Notes under the pieces: generated by a model
Seen by the model: the letters and a program-made list of their open reading frames with translations, nothing else
The model's database searches: none
Told to the model about the DNA's origin: nothing
Assembly (NCBI GenBank): GCA_035644935.1
Contig: DASQNO010000054.1
Coordinates: forward strand, 1 to 37,823
Origin: CADCVW01 sp035644935
GTDB taxonomy: Bacteria > Pseudomonadota > Alphaproteobacteria > Sphingomonadales > Sphingomonadaceae
Length of the DNA stretch: 37,823 nt
Direction: 5' to 3'
Part shown: positions 15,862 through 22,650 of the stretch, piece by piece
How positions within the stretch are numbered: position 1 is the first letter of the stretch
Layout of the letters: each line of letters opens with the position of its first letter
Translations under genes and position numbers: made by a program

Positions 15862-16098
15862 TCAAAGATCGACGCCGGCCGCGATACCTTCGAGCTTGCG
15901 CACTCGCTCCTTAAGGTCGGCGAGTTCGATCCGGCTGGTAGGGGAGGCGACCAGCCCCTCTCCGTTCGCCCGGGCGGCGATCTCGAGCCGCTTCAATTCC
16001 AGCCAGCCATGCCAGCCTTTCAGCGCCGCCAGGCTCGCCATGCCGAGCGCCGCCAACCCGGTGGTCGCCGCCATTATCAACATCGTCGGGTCGGTCAT
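15862..16098 (-). CDS. small membrane protein, PspB-like (psp operon, last gene)
   Basis: A 78-aa protein with one hydrophobic N-terminal segment (MLIMAATTGLAALGMASLAA, 6-25) and a short charged helix ending DLKERVRKLEGIAAGVDL. I do not recognise a named family. The pattern of membrane helix, linker and C-terminal coiled coil matches PspB and the two upstream ORFs, and the tail aligns with their K/E-E-R-(L/I/V) ... LE-x-IA motif but is truncated before the EIE-LR part. A run of G (GGGGG) about 10 bases upstream serves as ribosome site. It is the distal gene of the psp operon, 13 bases after the preceding ORF. Confidence 0.72.
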   Translation of the reverse strand: MTDPTMLIMAATTGLAALGMASLAALKGWHGWLELKRLEIAARANGEGLVASPTSRIELADLKERVRKLEGIAAGVDL

Positions 16099-16111
16099 CG
16101 TCTTACCCCCT

Positions 16112-16363
16112 TTACCGATCGCGAAGCTGTTCGATCTCGTGATCGAGGCGATGGGTCCGGTCCGTCGCGATGCGTTCCAAGACGGCGATCCGCTCCTTCA
16201 GCGTTCGCACTTCCTCACGAAGGCGCGCCGCATCCACACCCTTGGAGGTCCCGGTATCGAGTTCACCCTGATCGAACCGGCGCATATTGTACCGCGCCTT
16301 TAATATACTCGCGACCATCACCATCGCGACGATCAGCACTACCATCACCTGCCCACCTGACAC
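16112..16363 (-). CDS. small membrane protein, PspB-like (psp operon)
   Basis: An 83-aa protein starting at GTG (16363), with GGGGAG seven bases upstream. Residues 5-21 form a membrane helix (QVMVVLIVAMVMVASIL). After a polar linker, residues 48-82 form a predicted coiled coil (LREEVRTLKERIAVLERIAT, then DHEIEQLRDR). The stretch ERIAVLERIATD is nearly identical to ERLAVLERIATE of the neighbouring ORF at 16388, showing recent shared ancestry. PspB has the same outline (ERIxxLExI in the E. coli protein). It probably works with PspC or PspA in envelope-stress sensing, but that is inferred from operon and shape only. Confidence 0.78.
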   Translation of the reverse strand: MSGGQVMVVLIVAMVMVASILKARYNMRRFDQGELDTGTSKGVDAARLREEVRTLKERIAVLERIATDRTHRLDHEIEQLRDR

Positions 16364-16387
16364 GGCCGTTCTCCCCTGTTCCTTTGT

Positions 16388-16693
16388 TCAGTTTACGGGT
16401 CCACGCAGCGCCTCGATCTCGCGGGCGGTCCGAGTGGCGGGTTCGGTCGCGATCCGTTCAAGGACCGCCAGCCGCTCCTCCAGTCGCCCCACTTGGCCCT
16501 GGAGCCGCTCATTTTCTGAACTGAGGAGTTCGGCCGTGCGCGCGGTGCTCAGATCGCCGTCCTTGCCAATCGTGTTTCCCCAGTCGTCGGTGACCGGATA
16601 GCCGTGCTTTGCACGTATCCAGCTCGTGACGATCCAGCCGAACGTGCTCATAGCGATGATGACCAAGACGAATTCGGGTCCGTGCCAGCTCAT
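16388..16693 (-). CDS. small membrane protein, PspB-like (psp operon)
   Basis: A 101-aa protein. A membrane segment (about 7-25, EFVLVIIAMSTFGWIVTSWI) is followed by a polar linker and a coiled coil (about 58-97): SSENERLQGQVGRLEERLAV, then LERIATEPATRTAREIEALR. The last block matches the end of PspC (RRLADIETHV ... ANEIERLR) and of the next ORF. The ribosome site is CAGGGGA, the same sequence that precedes the next gene. It is 28 bases after pspC. No database family name is certain; it is best described as a PspB-like paralogue. Confidence 0.78.
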   Translation of the reverse strand: MSWHGPEFVLVIIAMSTFGWIVTSWIRAKHGYPVTDDWGNTIGKDGDLSTARTAELLSSENERLQGQVGRLEERLAVLERIATEPATRTAREIEALRGPVN

Positions 16694-16721
16694 GTCGAAA
16701 GTCCCCTGTTGGCGGTGCGGA

Positions 16722-17108
16722 TCAGCGCAGGCGCTCGATTTCGTTCGCTAGGCTCATGTTGCCGCTGGTTACGTGAGTTTCGATGTCCGCCAGCCGGCGA
16801 TCGAGGTCGCGGAAGCGAGAACGGACATCGCGTACCGTGCGGCTTGGGGAGGCGCGAACGCCTTGCCAGAACCTGGTTTCCTCGGGCGTATCGTCCGCGA
16901 TCTCCCGCGGCTTGTCCTGTGCGAGCCAGGAAGTTAGCCAGTAGGCGATCAACGTCCAGGGGAAGCCGCCGGCGATAGTTAGAATGACCGTGCCGACGCG
17001 GACCAGCGTGACATCGAAGCCGGTGAAATCCGCGATACCCGCGCAGACGCCCTGATATTTCCTGTTGCGGCGATCGAGATAGAACTTGGTGCGGCGGGGG
17101 ACGCTCAT
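16722..17108 (-). CDS. pspC: phage shock protein PspC
   Basis: A 128-aa membrane protein with the PspC domain at 7-65: TKFYLDRRNRKYQGVCAGIA, DFTGFDVTLVRV, and the hydrophobic VGTVILTIAGGFPWTLIAYW. In enterobacteria, PspC with PspB senses inner-membrane stress and releases PspF from PspA. The C-terminal 28 residues (DLDRRLADIETHVTSGNMSL, then ANEIERLR) look like a coiled coil and resemble the C-termini of the downstream small proteins. Its ATG overlaps the pspB stop (ATGA), so translation is coupled. Confidence 0.93.
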   Translation of the reverse strand: MSVPRRTKFYLDRRNRKYQGVCAGIADFTGFDVTLVRVGTVILTIAGGFPWTLIAYWLTSWLAQDKPREIADDTPEETRFWQGVRASPSRTVRDVRSRFRDLDRRLADIETHVTSGNMSLANEIERLR

Positions 17109-17395
17109 CTGCGTGTCTCCTGAATGCGGGGTTCGCGGGCTATACGGCTGGCTTCAGGCGCATCGGACAGCGCTGTGGCACGCCAGGCTGGATTTTCGGC
17201 ATCCATTATTCGTTCGATGGTCACGACGCGATCGTCGAGGCGCCGCGCTAGTTCGTTCAGATCATCGAGCAAATCTTCGTCTTGTTTAGTTAGCGTCGCA
17301 GCGGTCTTCCACCGGGTTATGTAGTGGAAGATGATCCAGGGAAGCCCCAAGACGACCGAGGGGACCACGACCAGAGGGACTAGATCCTCGATCAC
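17105..17395 (-). CDS. pspB: phage shock protein PspB
   Basis: A 96-aa protein: one N-terminal membrane helix (LVPLVVVPSVVLGLPWIIFH), a basic stretch (ITRWKTAATL) and a coiled-coil region with RRLDDRVVTIERIMDAENPA, close to the PspB signature ERIxxLExILDAExPxWR. The C-terminal 20 residues extend beyond the E. coli length of about 74. The start is GTG at 17395, overlapping the pspA stop (GTGA). PspB normally binds PspC in the inner membrane as part of the Psp sensor. Here it is one of up to four proteins of the same outline in the operon. Confidence 0.93.
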   Translation of the reverse strand: MIEDLVPLVVVPSVVLGLPWIIFHYITRWKTAATLTKQDEDLLDDLNELARRLDDRVVTIERIMDAENPAWRATALSDAPEASRIAREPRIQETRR

Positions 17396-18066
17396 AACGA
17401 ACCCTCCGTTTGTTGGACGCGAGCCTTCATCGCGGCCAACTCGGCCTCGACCTTCTCCTCGCCGCGCAACTCGGCGATCTCTTCCTCCAGGCTCTTGACG
17501 GAGCCCAACGACAGGGCGTCGGCCCGGCCTTCGGCGTAGTCCGCGCGCTTTTCGAGAACCTCGAACTTGCTGAACGCCTCGGCGACCTTGGGGCCTGAGT
17601 AGAGCTCGCGCATCCGCTCCCGGTTGTGCGCGCTTTCCAGCCGCGACGAGATCGCGTTCTGCTTGGCGCGGGCTTCGCGCAACTTCGCCTGCAGCTTGGC
17701 GATGTCGGCCTCCGACATGCGGAGCGCTTCGTCGATGGTGGCGACCTCGCTCGCGAGCTCGGCAACCATGCCGCCCGCCTTCTGCTTTTCGACAAGTGCC
17801 GCTTTCGCTAGATCCTCCCGGCCCTTGGACAAAGCCAGTTCGGCCTTCTCGGTCCAGCTCGCCTGCAGGTTCTCCAGCTTGCCAATGTGCCGGCGCATTT
17901 CCTTCTGGTCGGCGATCGAGCGCGCGGCCGACGACCGCACTTCGACCAGCGTCTCTTCCATCTCGAGGATGATCATGCGGATCATCTTGGCGGGGTCTTC
18001 CGCCCGATCGAGAAGGTCGGAGAAGTTGGCGGCGACGATGTCGCGGGTGCGGGAGAAAATGCCCAT
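17392..18066 (-). CDS. pspA: phage shock protein A (PspA/IM30)
   Basis: A 224-aa coiled-coil protein of the ESCRT-III-related PspA/Vipp1 family. It begins MGIFSRTRDIVAANFSDLLD, the amphipathic helix that binds stressed membrane, then EDPAKMIRMIILEMEETLVE. Long helices fill the rest (AALVEKQKAGGMVAELASEV, AKFEVLEKRADYAEGRADAL-like segment, KSLEEEIAELRGEEKVEAEL). It would bind and inhibit PspF in unstressed cells and polymerise on damaged membrane. A strong AAGGAG site precedes it. It lies 38 bases after the small exported ORF and is followed by overlapping pspB. Confidence 0.97.
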   Translation of the reverse strand: MGIFSRTRDIVAANFSDLLDRAEDPAKMIRMIILEMEETLVEVRSSAARSIADQKEMRRHIGKLENLQASWTEKAELALSKGREDLAKAALVEKQKAGGMVAELASEVATIDEALRMSEADIAKLQAKLREARAKQNAISSRLESAHNRERMRELYSGPKVAEAFSKFEVLEKRADYAEGRADALSLGSVKSLEEEIAELRGEEKVEAELAAMKARVQQTEGSL

Positions 18067-18104
18067 ACTATGGCTCCTTGGGGTGGTTACGAGATCGCTT
18101 GGGG

Positions 18105-18260
18105 TCAGGCGACCGATGCCTGACCCGTCGCAACCGCCGCGGTGCTGGTCGTTGCGGTCGCCTGAACCGGCGCTACCGTCGCGCCGATGAAGGCGAAGCT
18201 GACGAGAACGGCGCCGATGCCGGCGGTGAGAGTGCGCTGAAGATCGGTGGTTTTGAACAT
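18105..18260 (-). CDS. small exported or membrane-anchored protein, first gene of psp operon
   Basis: A 51-aa ORF: MFKTTDLQRTLTAGIGAVLV, then SFAFIGATVAPVQATATTST and a short Ala/Thr/Val tail. The first 35 residues read as a signal peptide (possible cleavage after PVQA) or a single membrane anchor, leaving only about 17 residues after cleavage. GGGAG lies about 8 bases before the ATG at 18260, and the sigma-54 promoter is about 60 bases upstream, so it should be the first product of the induced operon. I know no named family; sphingomonads often have similar small ORFs here, as I recall. It could be a sensor peptide, a translated leader, or a small Psp effector. Confidence 0.65.
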   Translation of the reverse strand: MFKTTDLQRTLTAGIGAVLVSFAFIGATVAPVQATATTSTAAVATGQASVA

Positions 18261-18317
18261 GACTGACTCCCTGAACCTTGTTGCATCCCGCCGTTGCGGC
18301 GGTGACGGAACAAGCTT

Positions 18318-18333
18318 TGCATAGAGCGTGCCA
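18318..18333 (-). promoter_or_regulatory. sigma-54 promoter of the psp operon
   Basis: Read on the minus strand: TGGCAC (18333-18328), five bases, ATGCA (18322-18318). This fits the -24/-12 consensus TGGCAC-N5-TTGCA with one mismatch and exact spacing. Transcription would start near 18306, about 45 bases before the first ORF. The adjacent divergent gene is a sigma-54 activator of the PspF type, which is strong contextual support. Confidence 0.88.
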
Positions 18334-18346
18334 GTTGATGGAAATG

Positions 18347-18403
18347 GCTGAATTTCGCCAATTTCACACGTATGACGCTGAATTTGCCGCAACGCGAATT
18401 GCC
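18347..18403. promoter_or_regulatory. possible PspF upstream activating sequences
   Basis: Between the sigma-54 promoter and pspF are repeated AATT-centred elements: GCTGAATTTCGCC (18347-18359), GCTGAATTTGCC (18377-18388; first copy 30 bases away) and GCGAATTGCC (18394-18403). Enhancer sites of an activator are expected at this distance upstream of the promoter. Binding here would also allow autoregulation of pspF. Assignment is by position and repetition only. Confidence 0.45.
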
Positions 18404-18434
18404 AAGGCATGGCGGATCGTGCCAAATATCGGCA

Positions 18435-19448
18435 ATGGAGCGCAGCACTCACTTCATTGGCCAGTCCAGCAACTTCCTGGATGCCGTAGAGCGCGCCAGC
18501 CGCGCGGCACCGCTCAATCGCCCGGTGCTGGTGATCGGGGAGCGCGGCACGGGCAAGGAGTTGATCGCCGAGCGGCTTCATCATCTTTCGTCGCGATGGG
18601 CGGGACCGCACGTAGTGCTGAACTGTGCGGCGCTGCCGGAGACGCTGATTGAGGCGGAACTGTTCGGGCACGAGGCGGGAGCCTTCACGGGCGCGACGCG
18701 GGCGCGGGTCGGCCGGTTCGAGGAGGCGGATGGCGGCACGCTGTTCCTGGACGAACTGGCGACGCTGTCCGCGGCGGCGCAGGACCGGCTGCTGCGGGCG
18801 GTGGAATATGGCGAAGTGACGCGGATCGGGGCGAGCCGCCCCGTTACGGTCGACGTCCGCATCGTGGCGGCGACCAACGAACATCTGCCGGGCCTCGTCG
18901 AGCAGGGCCGCTTCCGCGCCGATCTCCTGGACCGCCTGTCCTTCGAGGTCGTGACGTTGCCGCCGCTGCGCGCGCGCCGCAGCGACATACCGCTGCTGGC
19001 AGAGCATTTCGCGCGGCGCATGGCGGCGGAGCTGGAGTGGCCGCGCTTCCCGGGTTTCACCGACGAGGCGGCGGCGCGGCTGCAGGAATATGACTGGCCG
19101 GGCAATGTTCGCGAACTTCGCAACGTCGTCGAGCGCGCGGTCTACCGGTGGGAAGACCCGGAACGTCCAGTGGGAGCGATCGAGTTCGATCCCTTCGCTT
19201 CGCCATGGGTGGCGCGCCTGGCCGCGCCCAGTCGCGATGCCAAGGCTCCGGAGGCCCCACCTCCGGCGGCTTTGCAAGCGCCTCCAAACTTCAAACAGTC
19301 GGTGGAAGCCCACGAACGATCGCTGCTGGTCGCAGCGCTCGAGGCGCACCGATATAACCAGCGCGCGGCGGCGGCGGCGCTGGAGCTCAGCTACGATCAG
19401 CTTCGCCATGCCTTGCGACGTCACAAGCTGCTCGATCGTGCCACCTGA
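18435..19448 (+). CDS. pspF: sigma-54-dependent activator PspF
   Basis: A 337-aa bacterial enhancer-binding protein without an N-terminal receiver or sensor domain, as in PspF. Central AAA+ domain: Walker A GERGTGKE (35-42), ELFGHEAGAFTGA with the sigma-54-contacting GAFTGA loop (82-87), Walker B GGTLFLDE (100-107), and the YDWPGNVRELRNVVERAVYR segment. A Fis-type helix-turn-helix closes it (NQRAAAAALELSYDQLRHAL). I start at 18435 (MERSTHFIGQSSNF), the family N-terminus, not at the in-frame ATG at 18372 that lies inside the regulatory repeats. It is divergent from the psp operon it should activate, and PspA is its likely repressor. Confidence 0.95.
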   Translation: MERSTHFIGQSSNFLDAVERASRAAPLNRPVLVIGERGTGKELIAERLHHLSSRWAGPHVVLNCAALPETLIEAELFGHEAGAFTGATRARVGRFEEADGGTLFLDELATLSAAAQDRLLRAVEYGEVTRIGASRPVTVDVRIVAATNEHLPGLVEQGRFRADLLDRLSFEVVTLPPLRARRSDIPLLAEHFARRMAAELEWPRFPGFTDEAAARLQEYDWPGNVRELRNVVERAVYRWEDPERPVGAIEFDPFASPWVARLAAPSRDAKAPEAPPPAALQAPPNFKQSVEAHERSLLVAALEAHRYNQRAAAAALELSYDQLRHALRRHKLLDRAT

Positions 19449-19510
19449 ACGCTTGCACTTCGGTGGCCGAAGCGCGTTAGGTCAACCAACCCTCAAGAGG
19501 AGAATACCGC

Positions 19511-20122
19511 ATGGCCTTCGAACTGCCTCCGCTGCCTTACGACTATGCCGCGCTCGCGCCCACGATCGACGAGGCGACGATGCGGCTGCACCACGGCAAG
19601 CACCATCAGGCTTATACCGACAAGCTCAACGAAGCCGTCGCCGCGGATCCCGCCCTCGAGGAGAAGTCCATCTCCGCGATCCTGTCCGACATCGCCGCGC
19701 AGCCCAAGAAGGTGCGCGACAATGGCGGCGGCTACTGGAACCACCAGTTCTTCTGGGAAACGATGACGCCGGGCGGCGGTGCGCCGACGGGCGCTCTCGC
19801 GCAGGCGATCGACGCCAAGTTCGGTTCGCTGGACGCCATGAAGACCAAGTTCAACGAAGCGGGCGTGGGCCAGTTCGGATCGGGCTGGGTCTGGCTGATC
19901 GTCGACGGCTCAGGCGAGCTGGCGATCACGTCGACGCCCAACCAGGACAACCCCCTGATGGGCGACGCGGCAACGCCCGGAACACCGATCCTGGGCAACG
20001 ACGTCTGGGAGCACGCCTACTACCTCACCTACAATAATCGCCGGCCCGACTATCTGAAGGCCTGGTGGGACGTAGTGAACTGGGAGAAGGCGGCGGCTCG
20101 GTACGAAGCGGCGCGCGCCTGA
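19511..20122 (+). CDS. superoxide dismutase (Fe/Mn family)
   Basis: A 203-aa enzyme that dismutates superoxide. Metal ligands: His27 (TMRLHHGKHHQAY), His78 (GGGYWNHQFFWETM), and the Asp and His of NDVWEHAYYLTYNNRRPDYL. Gly replaces the Gln of FeSOD in the DNGGGYWNH segment, while STPNQDNPLM supplies a Gln in the position used by MnSOD; this favours manganese or cambialistic use over strict iron, although alphaproteobacterial genes are often called sodB. No signal peptide, so cytoplasmic. AAGAGGAG gives a strong ribosome site. A perfect hairpin follows the stop. Confidence 0.96.
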   Translation: MAFELPPLPYDYAALAPTIDEATMRLHHGKHHQAYTDKLNEAVAADPALEEKSISAILSDIAAQPKKVRDNGGGYWNHQFFWETMTPGGGAPTGALAQAIDAKFGSLDAMKTKFNEAGVGQFGSGWVWLIVDGSGELAITSTPNQDNPLMGDAATPGTPILGNDVWEHAYYLTYNNRRPDYLKAWWDVVNWEKAAARYEAARA

Positions 20123-20132
20123 GGTCGATGAT

Positions 20133-20161
20133 GTTCCGGCGCCCTTCGCGGGCGCCGGAAC
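20133..20161. terminator. hairpin between convergent sod and yciB genes
   Basis: A perfect 12-bp stem, GTTCCGGCGCCC (20133-20144) with GGGCGCCGGAAC (20150-20161), loop TTCGC. No T-run follows on either strand. It lies between the two stop codons and probably ends or protects both transcripts. Confidence 0.7.
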
Positions 20162-20162
20162 G

Positions 20163-20792
20163 CTATTGCGGGGGCGGCGTGCCGGCGGCTTCGGCTTGCA
20201 ACTCGTCTGCCATGAGGCCGTGGCGCAGCAGCATGGGCACGTTGGCGCCCGCGAAGAGCAAGGTCGCGGGCAGGACGCCCCACAGCTTGAAGCCGACCCA
20301 GAAGTCCCAGCTGTTGTTGCGCCACACGAGTTCGTTGACGATCGCCATGACAACGAAGAACGCGGCCCAGTTGATCGTCAGCTTGCGCCAGCCCGCATCG
20401 TCCAGACCGGGGTAGGCGGAGCCGAGCAGCGCTTTCAGCAAGGGCCGCCCGGTGGCCAGCCCGAATGCGAGGATGCTCGCGAACATCGCGTAGACGATCG
20501 TCGGCTTCATCTTGATGAAGTCGTCGTCCCGAAAGTACAGGGTCAGCGCGCCGAACACGAGCACCAGCCCGCCCGACAGCCACAGCATCGGCGATATGTT
20601 GCCGGTACGGAATTTGGACACCAGCATCGCCACCGTCGTCGCCACCATGAACGCCGCCGTCGCGATGAGGACGCGGAGGACCTGTGGACCGGTAGCGAGC
20701 GCGTTGACGATGAAGAATACCAGGATAGGCCCGAAGTCCAAGGCCATCCGGAAGATCGGGCCGACCTCGTCTTTGGTGTCCGATTTGTTCAA
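20163..20792 (-). CDS. inner-membrane protein YciB / septation protein A (IspZ)
   Basis: A 209-aa integral membrane protein of the YciB/IspZ family with about five hydrophobic helices. Family marks: ALDFGPILVFFIVNALATG near the N-terminus, KMKPTIVYAMFASILAFGL in the centre, and WRKLTINWAAFFVVMAIVNE followed by WVGFKLWGVLP near the end. In E. coli, YciB takes part in envelope and septum biogenesis, with an incompletely defined role. The start is TTG at 20792, overlapping the ftsY stop (TTGA) with GGGAG about 9 bases upstream; an ATG at codon 16 would remove the polar N-terminus only. It is the last gene of dapF-ftsY-yciB. Confidence 0.93.
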   Translation of the reverse strand: MNKSDTKDEVGPIFRMALDFGPILVFFIVNALATGPQVLRVLIATAAFMVATTVAMLVSKFRTGNISPMLWLSGGLVLVFGALTLYFRDDDFIKMKPTIVYAMFASILAFGLATGRPLLKALLGSAYPGLDDAGWRKLTINWAAFFVVMAIVNELVWRNNSWDFWVGFKLWGVLPATLLFAGANVPMLLRHGLMADELQAEAAGTPPPQ

Positions 20793-21709
20793 CCACTTGC
20801 TCCCGCGATTGCCCGGGCTGTTTCACGAGCGTCGAAGGGGCGCAAATCCGCCAGGCCCTCGCCGATCCCGATCGCATGCACGGGCAACTTGTATTTGTCG
20901 GCGGCCGCGACGAGGACGCCGCCGCGCGCGGTGCCGTCGAGCTTGGTCATGACGAGCCCGGTCACACCGGCCTCGCGCGCGAAGACCTCGATCTGGTTGA
21001 GCCCGTTCTGTCCCGTTGTCGCGTCCAGGACGAGCACGACATCGTGCGGTGAGGACGGGTTGATGCGCCCGAGAACCCGCCGGATCTTCGACAACTCGTC
21101 CATCAGCCCGGTCTTGTTCTGGAGGCGGCCGGCGGTGTCGACGATCAGAACGTCGATGCCCGTTTCCGTCGCCTGCTTTACGGCGTCGTAGACGATGCCC
21201 GCGGCGTCGCCGCCTTCGGGGCCGGAGACGAGCGGAACGCCGACCCGGTCGGCCCATGTGCGCAGCTGGCCGATGGCGGCGGCGCGGAAGGTATCGCCCG
21301 CCGCGAGCATCACGCCGTAATCCTTATCGGTGAGAAGTTTGGCCAACTTTGCGATCGTGGTGGTTTTCCCCGACCCGTTAACGCCGATAACCAGAATGAC
21401 GTGCGGGCGGGGAAAGCCGGTGATCTCCAGCGGCACGGCGACGGGCTCCAGGATCTTCTCGATCTCCTCGGCAACGATGGAGCGGACGCCCGCTTCGTCG
21501 AGCACGCGGGCGTAGCGTTCGCGGCCGATGCGTTCGCGCACGCGTGCGGCGGTCGCGGGGCCGAGGTCCGAGGCGATCAGCGCTTCCTCGATCTCGTCAA
21601 GCACGGCGTCGTCGAGCGCCGCCTTGGCGAACAGGCCGGAGAGGTTTTCGCCGAGGCGTTCGGAGGTTTTTGAGAAGCCGCCGCGCAGGCGTTCGAGCCA
21701 GGAGGTCAT
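20789..21709 (-). CDS. ftsY: signal recognition particle receptor FtsY
   Basis: A 306-aa SRP GTPase. The NG domain is complete: N domain (FAKAALDDAVLDEIEEALIA), P-loop GVNGSGKTT (109-117), DTFRAAAIGQLRTWADR, DTAGR (G3), TKLDGTARGG (G4) and GIGEGLADLRPFD. The long acidic A domain of E. coli FtsY (about 200 residues) is missing, so membrane contact probably uses the N-terminal helix MTSWLERLRGGFSKTSERLG. The open frame continues far upstream, but ATG 21709 overlaps the dapF stop by four bases and gives the family start. It works with Ffh (25292) and the SRP RNA (5602). Confidence 0.97.
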   Translation of the reverse strand: MTSWLERLRGGFSKTSERLGENLSGLFAKAALDDAVLDEIEEALIASDLGPATAARVRERIGRERYARVLDEAGVRSIVAEEIEKILEPVAVPLEITGFPRPHVILVIGVNGSGKTTTIAKLAKLLTDKDYGVMLAAGDTFRAAAIGQLRTWADRVGVPLVSGPEGGDAAGIVYDAVKQATETGIDVLIVDTAGRLQNKTGLMDELSKIRRVLGRINPSSPHDVVLVLDATTGQNGLNQIEVFAREAGVTGLVMTKLDGTARGGVLVAAADKYKLPVHAIGIGEGLADLRPFDARETARAIAGASG

Positions 21710-22509
21710 CCGAACGCCTCCAGGTCGATCTCGCCGGTGAAGACGTGCGTGGCCGACCCCGTCATGCGGATGGCTTGGCCGGGGCTCCAGTCGATAACGA
21801 GATCGCCGCCGGGAAGCGAGACCGCGACGGGGGAGCGCGCCAGCCCCGCACGGACCGCCGCGATGGCGGTGGCGCATGCGCCGGTGCCGCAGGCGCGCGT
21901 CAGGCCGGCGCCGCGTTCCCACACGCGCAAGGAAATGCCACCATCACGAACGCCGGCGACGTTGACGTTGATCCGGTCCGGGAAGAGCGGATCGTGTTCG
22001 ATGCGGGGGCCGAGCTTGGCGAGGTCGACCGCGTCGGGGTCGGCCACGAAGAAGACGAGGTGCGGATTGCCGACGTTAACGGCGGCGGGGCGTTCCAGTT
22101 CATCCCAGCCGACGGGCATGGCGTGCGTGTCCATGGCCTGCGCCAGCGGAATCTGGTCCCAGGCGAACTTGGGCGGTTCGAGTTCGACGGTAACGCCGGC
22201 TGCGTCGACGCCGGCGGCGAGCCGCCCGCCGCGGGTGGACAAAGTGGGCGCACCGCCGAGCAGCTGGGCCACGCAGCGCGCGGCGTTGCCGCAGGCCTCC
22301 ACTTCGCCGCCGTCACGGTTGTAGATGCGCATCTCGGCATCGGCGTCGGGGGAAGGCCGCAGGACGATCAGCTGGTCGCAACCGACGCCGGTGTGGCGAT
22401 CGGCGAGCGCGCGCGCGCGCGAGGGACCCATCGCGATGTCCGCGTCGCGCGCGTCGAACACGATGAAGTCGTTGCCTAGGCCGTGCATCTTGTGAAAGCG
22501 GGTGAGCAT
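21706..22509 (-). CDS. dapF: diaminopimelate epimerase
   Basis: A 267-aa epimerase converting LL-diaminopimelate to the meso form for lysine and peptidoglycan. The N-terminus is typical (FHKMHGLGNDFIVFDA). The two catalytic cysteines are Cys73 (EACGNAARC) and Cys207 (TRACGTGACATAIAA). Other motifs are GVGCDQLIVL (42-51), NVGNPHLVFF and LPGGDLVIDW. It starts the minus-strand operon, and its ATGA overlap with ftsY indicates coupling. In many alphaproteobacteria a methylthiotransferase gene (mtaB) lies between dapF and ftsY; it is absent here. Confidence 0.97.
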   Translation of the reverse strand: MLTRFHKMHGLGNDFIVFDARDADIAMGPSRARALADRHTGVGCDQLIVLRPSPDADAEMRIYNRDGGEVEACGNAARCVAQLLGGAPTLSTRGGRLAAGVDAAGVTVELEPPKFAWDQIPLAQAMDTHAMPVGWDELERPAAVNVGNPHLVFFVADPDAVDLAKLGPRIEHDPLFPDRINVNVAGVRDGGISLRVWERGAGLTRACGTGACATAIAAVRAGLARSPVAVSLPGGDLVIDWSPGQAIRMTGSATHVFTGEIDLEAFG

Positions 22510-22561
22510 GAGCCCGGCGACTTAAGGGTGGGGCGGGATCAAGTCCACCGAGGGGCCACGT

Positions 22562-22640
22562 CATCCCGGCGCAGGCCGGGATCTCGGCGCGATTTCCACC
22601 GCACACTTCACCCGCCGAGATCCGAGCATGCGCTGGGATG
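22562..22640. repeat. dispersed intergenic hairpin repeat, copy A
   Basis: An imperfect palindrome. The inner arms GATCTCGGCG (22580-22589) and CGCCGAGATC (22613-22622) are perfect, and the outer arms CATCCCGGCGCAGGCCGG and its partner ending CGCTGGGATG pair imperfectly. The left arm matches copy B at 30042 (CATCCCGGCG-AGGCCGGGATCTC pattern). Repeats of this type are frequent between genes in sphingomonads, as I recall. It fills the space between dapF and the L,D-transpeptidase gene. Confidence 0.8.
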
Positions 22641-22650
22641 CCGTTGTTCC

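Noticed and set aside
18105..19424. A 439-codon minus-strand frame ending in the small exported ORF
   Set aside because: Most of it is antisense to pspF; only the last 51 codons, after the sigma-54 promoter and a ribosome site, are supported.
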